From positions 1-64,000 of the forward strand of contig PHBE01000015.1 of assembly GCA_002841885.1 (NCBI GenBank): 64,000 nt of DNA, given 5' to 3'. A program made the translations under genes and the position numbers. The notes beneath the pieces are model-generated. The model was not told where the DNA came from. It ran no database searches and saw nothing but the letters and a program-made list of their open reading frames with translations. Positions 63,305-64,000 of this stretch are shown here, piece after piece; the stretch's first letter is position 1, and each line of letters starts with the position of its first letter. Source of the DNA: Deltaproteobacteria bacterium HGW-Deltaproteobacteria-18. Lineage in GTDB: Bacteria > Desulfobacterota > Desulfovibrionia > Desulfovibrionales > Desulfomicrobiaceae.

Positions 63305-64000
63305 CTACCTGGCCTGCGCCGGTTGTTTGATCTTGCCCAGGGCGAGTCTCGGATCGACACAGAGCTTTTCAAAGCCAAGCTGCGCGCGGTCCAGTCCCAG
63401 AGCATAGCCAAGGAGTTGGGTATAATAGAAAACCGGGATCTTGAATTTCTCGTGCAGGGCGTGATTGATCTGTCCCTGCCGCAGGTCCAGATTCATCTGG
63501 CACAGCGGACAGGCGGTCACGAAGGCGTCGGCGCCCACATCACGCCCGGCGTCCAGCAGCTTGCCCGAAAGCCGGGTCACGATGTCGTTGCGCGGTATGC
63601 CGTAAGACGCACCGCAGCACTCGACCTTGAGTGCAAAAGGCACGACTTCGGCGCCAAGCGCGGCCATAAGGTTGTCCATGGCCATGGGATTTTCGTGGTG
63701 GTCGAAACGCATCAGCTCCGGGGGCCGGTTCATGATGCATCCATAATAACAGGCGATCTTGATTCCGGTCAGAGGCTTGACCACCTTGGACTTGATCAGC
63801 TCAATGTCCACATTCTCGGTCAGCACCTGCAACACGGACTGCGCGTCCACGTTACCGTTGCAGGGCACGTCGAGGAGCGCATTGGCCTTGGTCCGAAACG
63901 CGGGATCTTCCATCTTGTGGGCGGCGGTGCGCAGATTGGTCAGACAGCTGGGACAGGGCGTTGTCACCCGATCCATGCCCATGACCTCGACCTGGGCCAG
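63305..64000 (-). CDS. hdrB: HdrB, CCG-domain disulfide reductase subunit (partial)
   Basis: The last 231 residues of an HdrB-like protein are present; the start lies beyond the window. It has the CCG-type Cys motifs of non-cubane [4Fe-4S] clusters: CPSCLTNLR, KIACYYGCIMNRP, ECCGASYGIP and ACPLCQMNLD. It reduces a disulfide or thiol substrate with electrons from HdrA. An hdrC gene is expected just beyond the edge. It ends 10 bases before hdrA. Confidence 0.93.
   Translation of the reverse strand: MAQVEVMGMDRVTTPCPSCLTNLRTAAHKMEDPAFRTKANALLDVPCNGNVDAQSVLQVLTENVDIELIKSKVVKPLTGIKIACYYGCIMNRPPELMRFDHHENPMAMDNLMAALGAEVVPFALKVECCGASYGIPRNDIVTRLSGKLLDAGRDVGADAFVTACPLCQMNLDLRQGQINHALHEKFKIPVFYYTQLLGYALGLDRAQLGFEKLCVDPRLALGKIKQPAQAR

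Noticed and set aside
1-64000. CRISPR array or cas genes
   Set aside because: No regularly spaced repeat family and no Cas-like protein were seen on either strand.

Overview
The window looks like part of the chromosome of a sulfate-reducing deltaproteobacterium of the Desulfovibrio/Desulfomicrobium type. That is inferred from an flxABCD-hdrAB (flavin oxidoreductase/heterodisulfide reductase-like) operon, very large pyruvate carboxylase and PEP-synthase-type genes, a selenocysteine-coding gene and general gene style. Species assignment is not possible from the sequence alone.

Positions 98-23136 look like an integrated genomic island. A 16-bp exact direct repeat lies at 98-113 and at 23121-23136. 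The right copy is the 3' end of a tRNA-Leu(GAG) gene on the minus strand, and a 615-residue tyrosine integrase sits next to it, reading away from it. The cargo, left to right, is: a CheB-CheR-PAS fusion with a hybrid histidine kinase; a copper/oxidative module (TolC-type lipoprotein, Tat-exported multicopper oxidase, cupredoxin, CusF-like protein); a ZraSR-like two-component pair divergent from a sigma-54 promoter, a SHOCT protein and a ZraP-like metal chaperone; a HupE/UreJ-type membrane operon with a His-rich small protein; an AT-rich scrap zone with IS3 and IS1380 remnants, a truncated rhodanese and a DsrE-family selenoprotein with an in-frame TGA; then a serine recombinase, several small unknown genes and a YagK/inovirus Gp2-like protein before the integrase.

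Right of the tRNA the sequence is ordinary core genome, mostly on the minus strand: secG, tpiA, pgk; a plus-strand GNAT and M20 peptidase pair; a lipoprotein, a YgjP-type hydrolase, a PEP-synthase-like enzyme, pyruvate carboxylase with an added zinc ribbon, and its likely biotin ligase. A chemotaxis operon follows (STAS protein, cheA, cheW, cheB, cheR). After it come a REC-PAS-GGDEF-EAL protein, an FAD oxidoreductase, typA/bipA, a zinc-ribbon protein, an FMN riboswitch with ribB, ybaK, and a NERD-type membrane protein.

The right end holds a phosphonate-type ABC transporter (phnD, phnC and two phnE genes), a rubrerythrin-like protein and the flxA-B-C-D, hdrA, hdrB operon. hdrB runs off the window edge. 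Flx/Hdr links NADH, ferredoxin and thiol-disulfide electron flow. Pyruvate carboxylase, PEP synthase, Pgk and TpiA together suggest an anaplerotic/gluconeogenic carbon flow from pyruvate.
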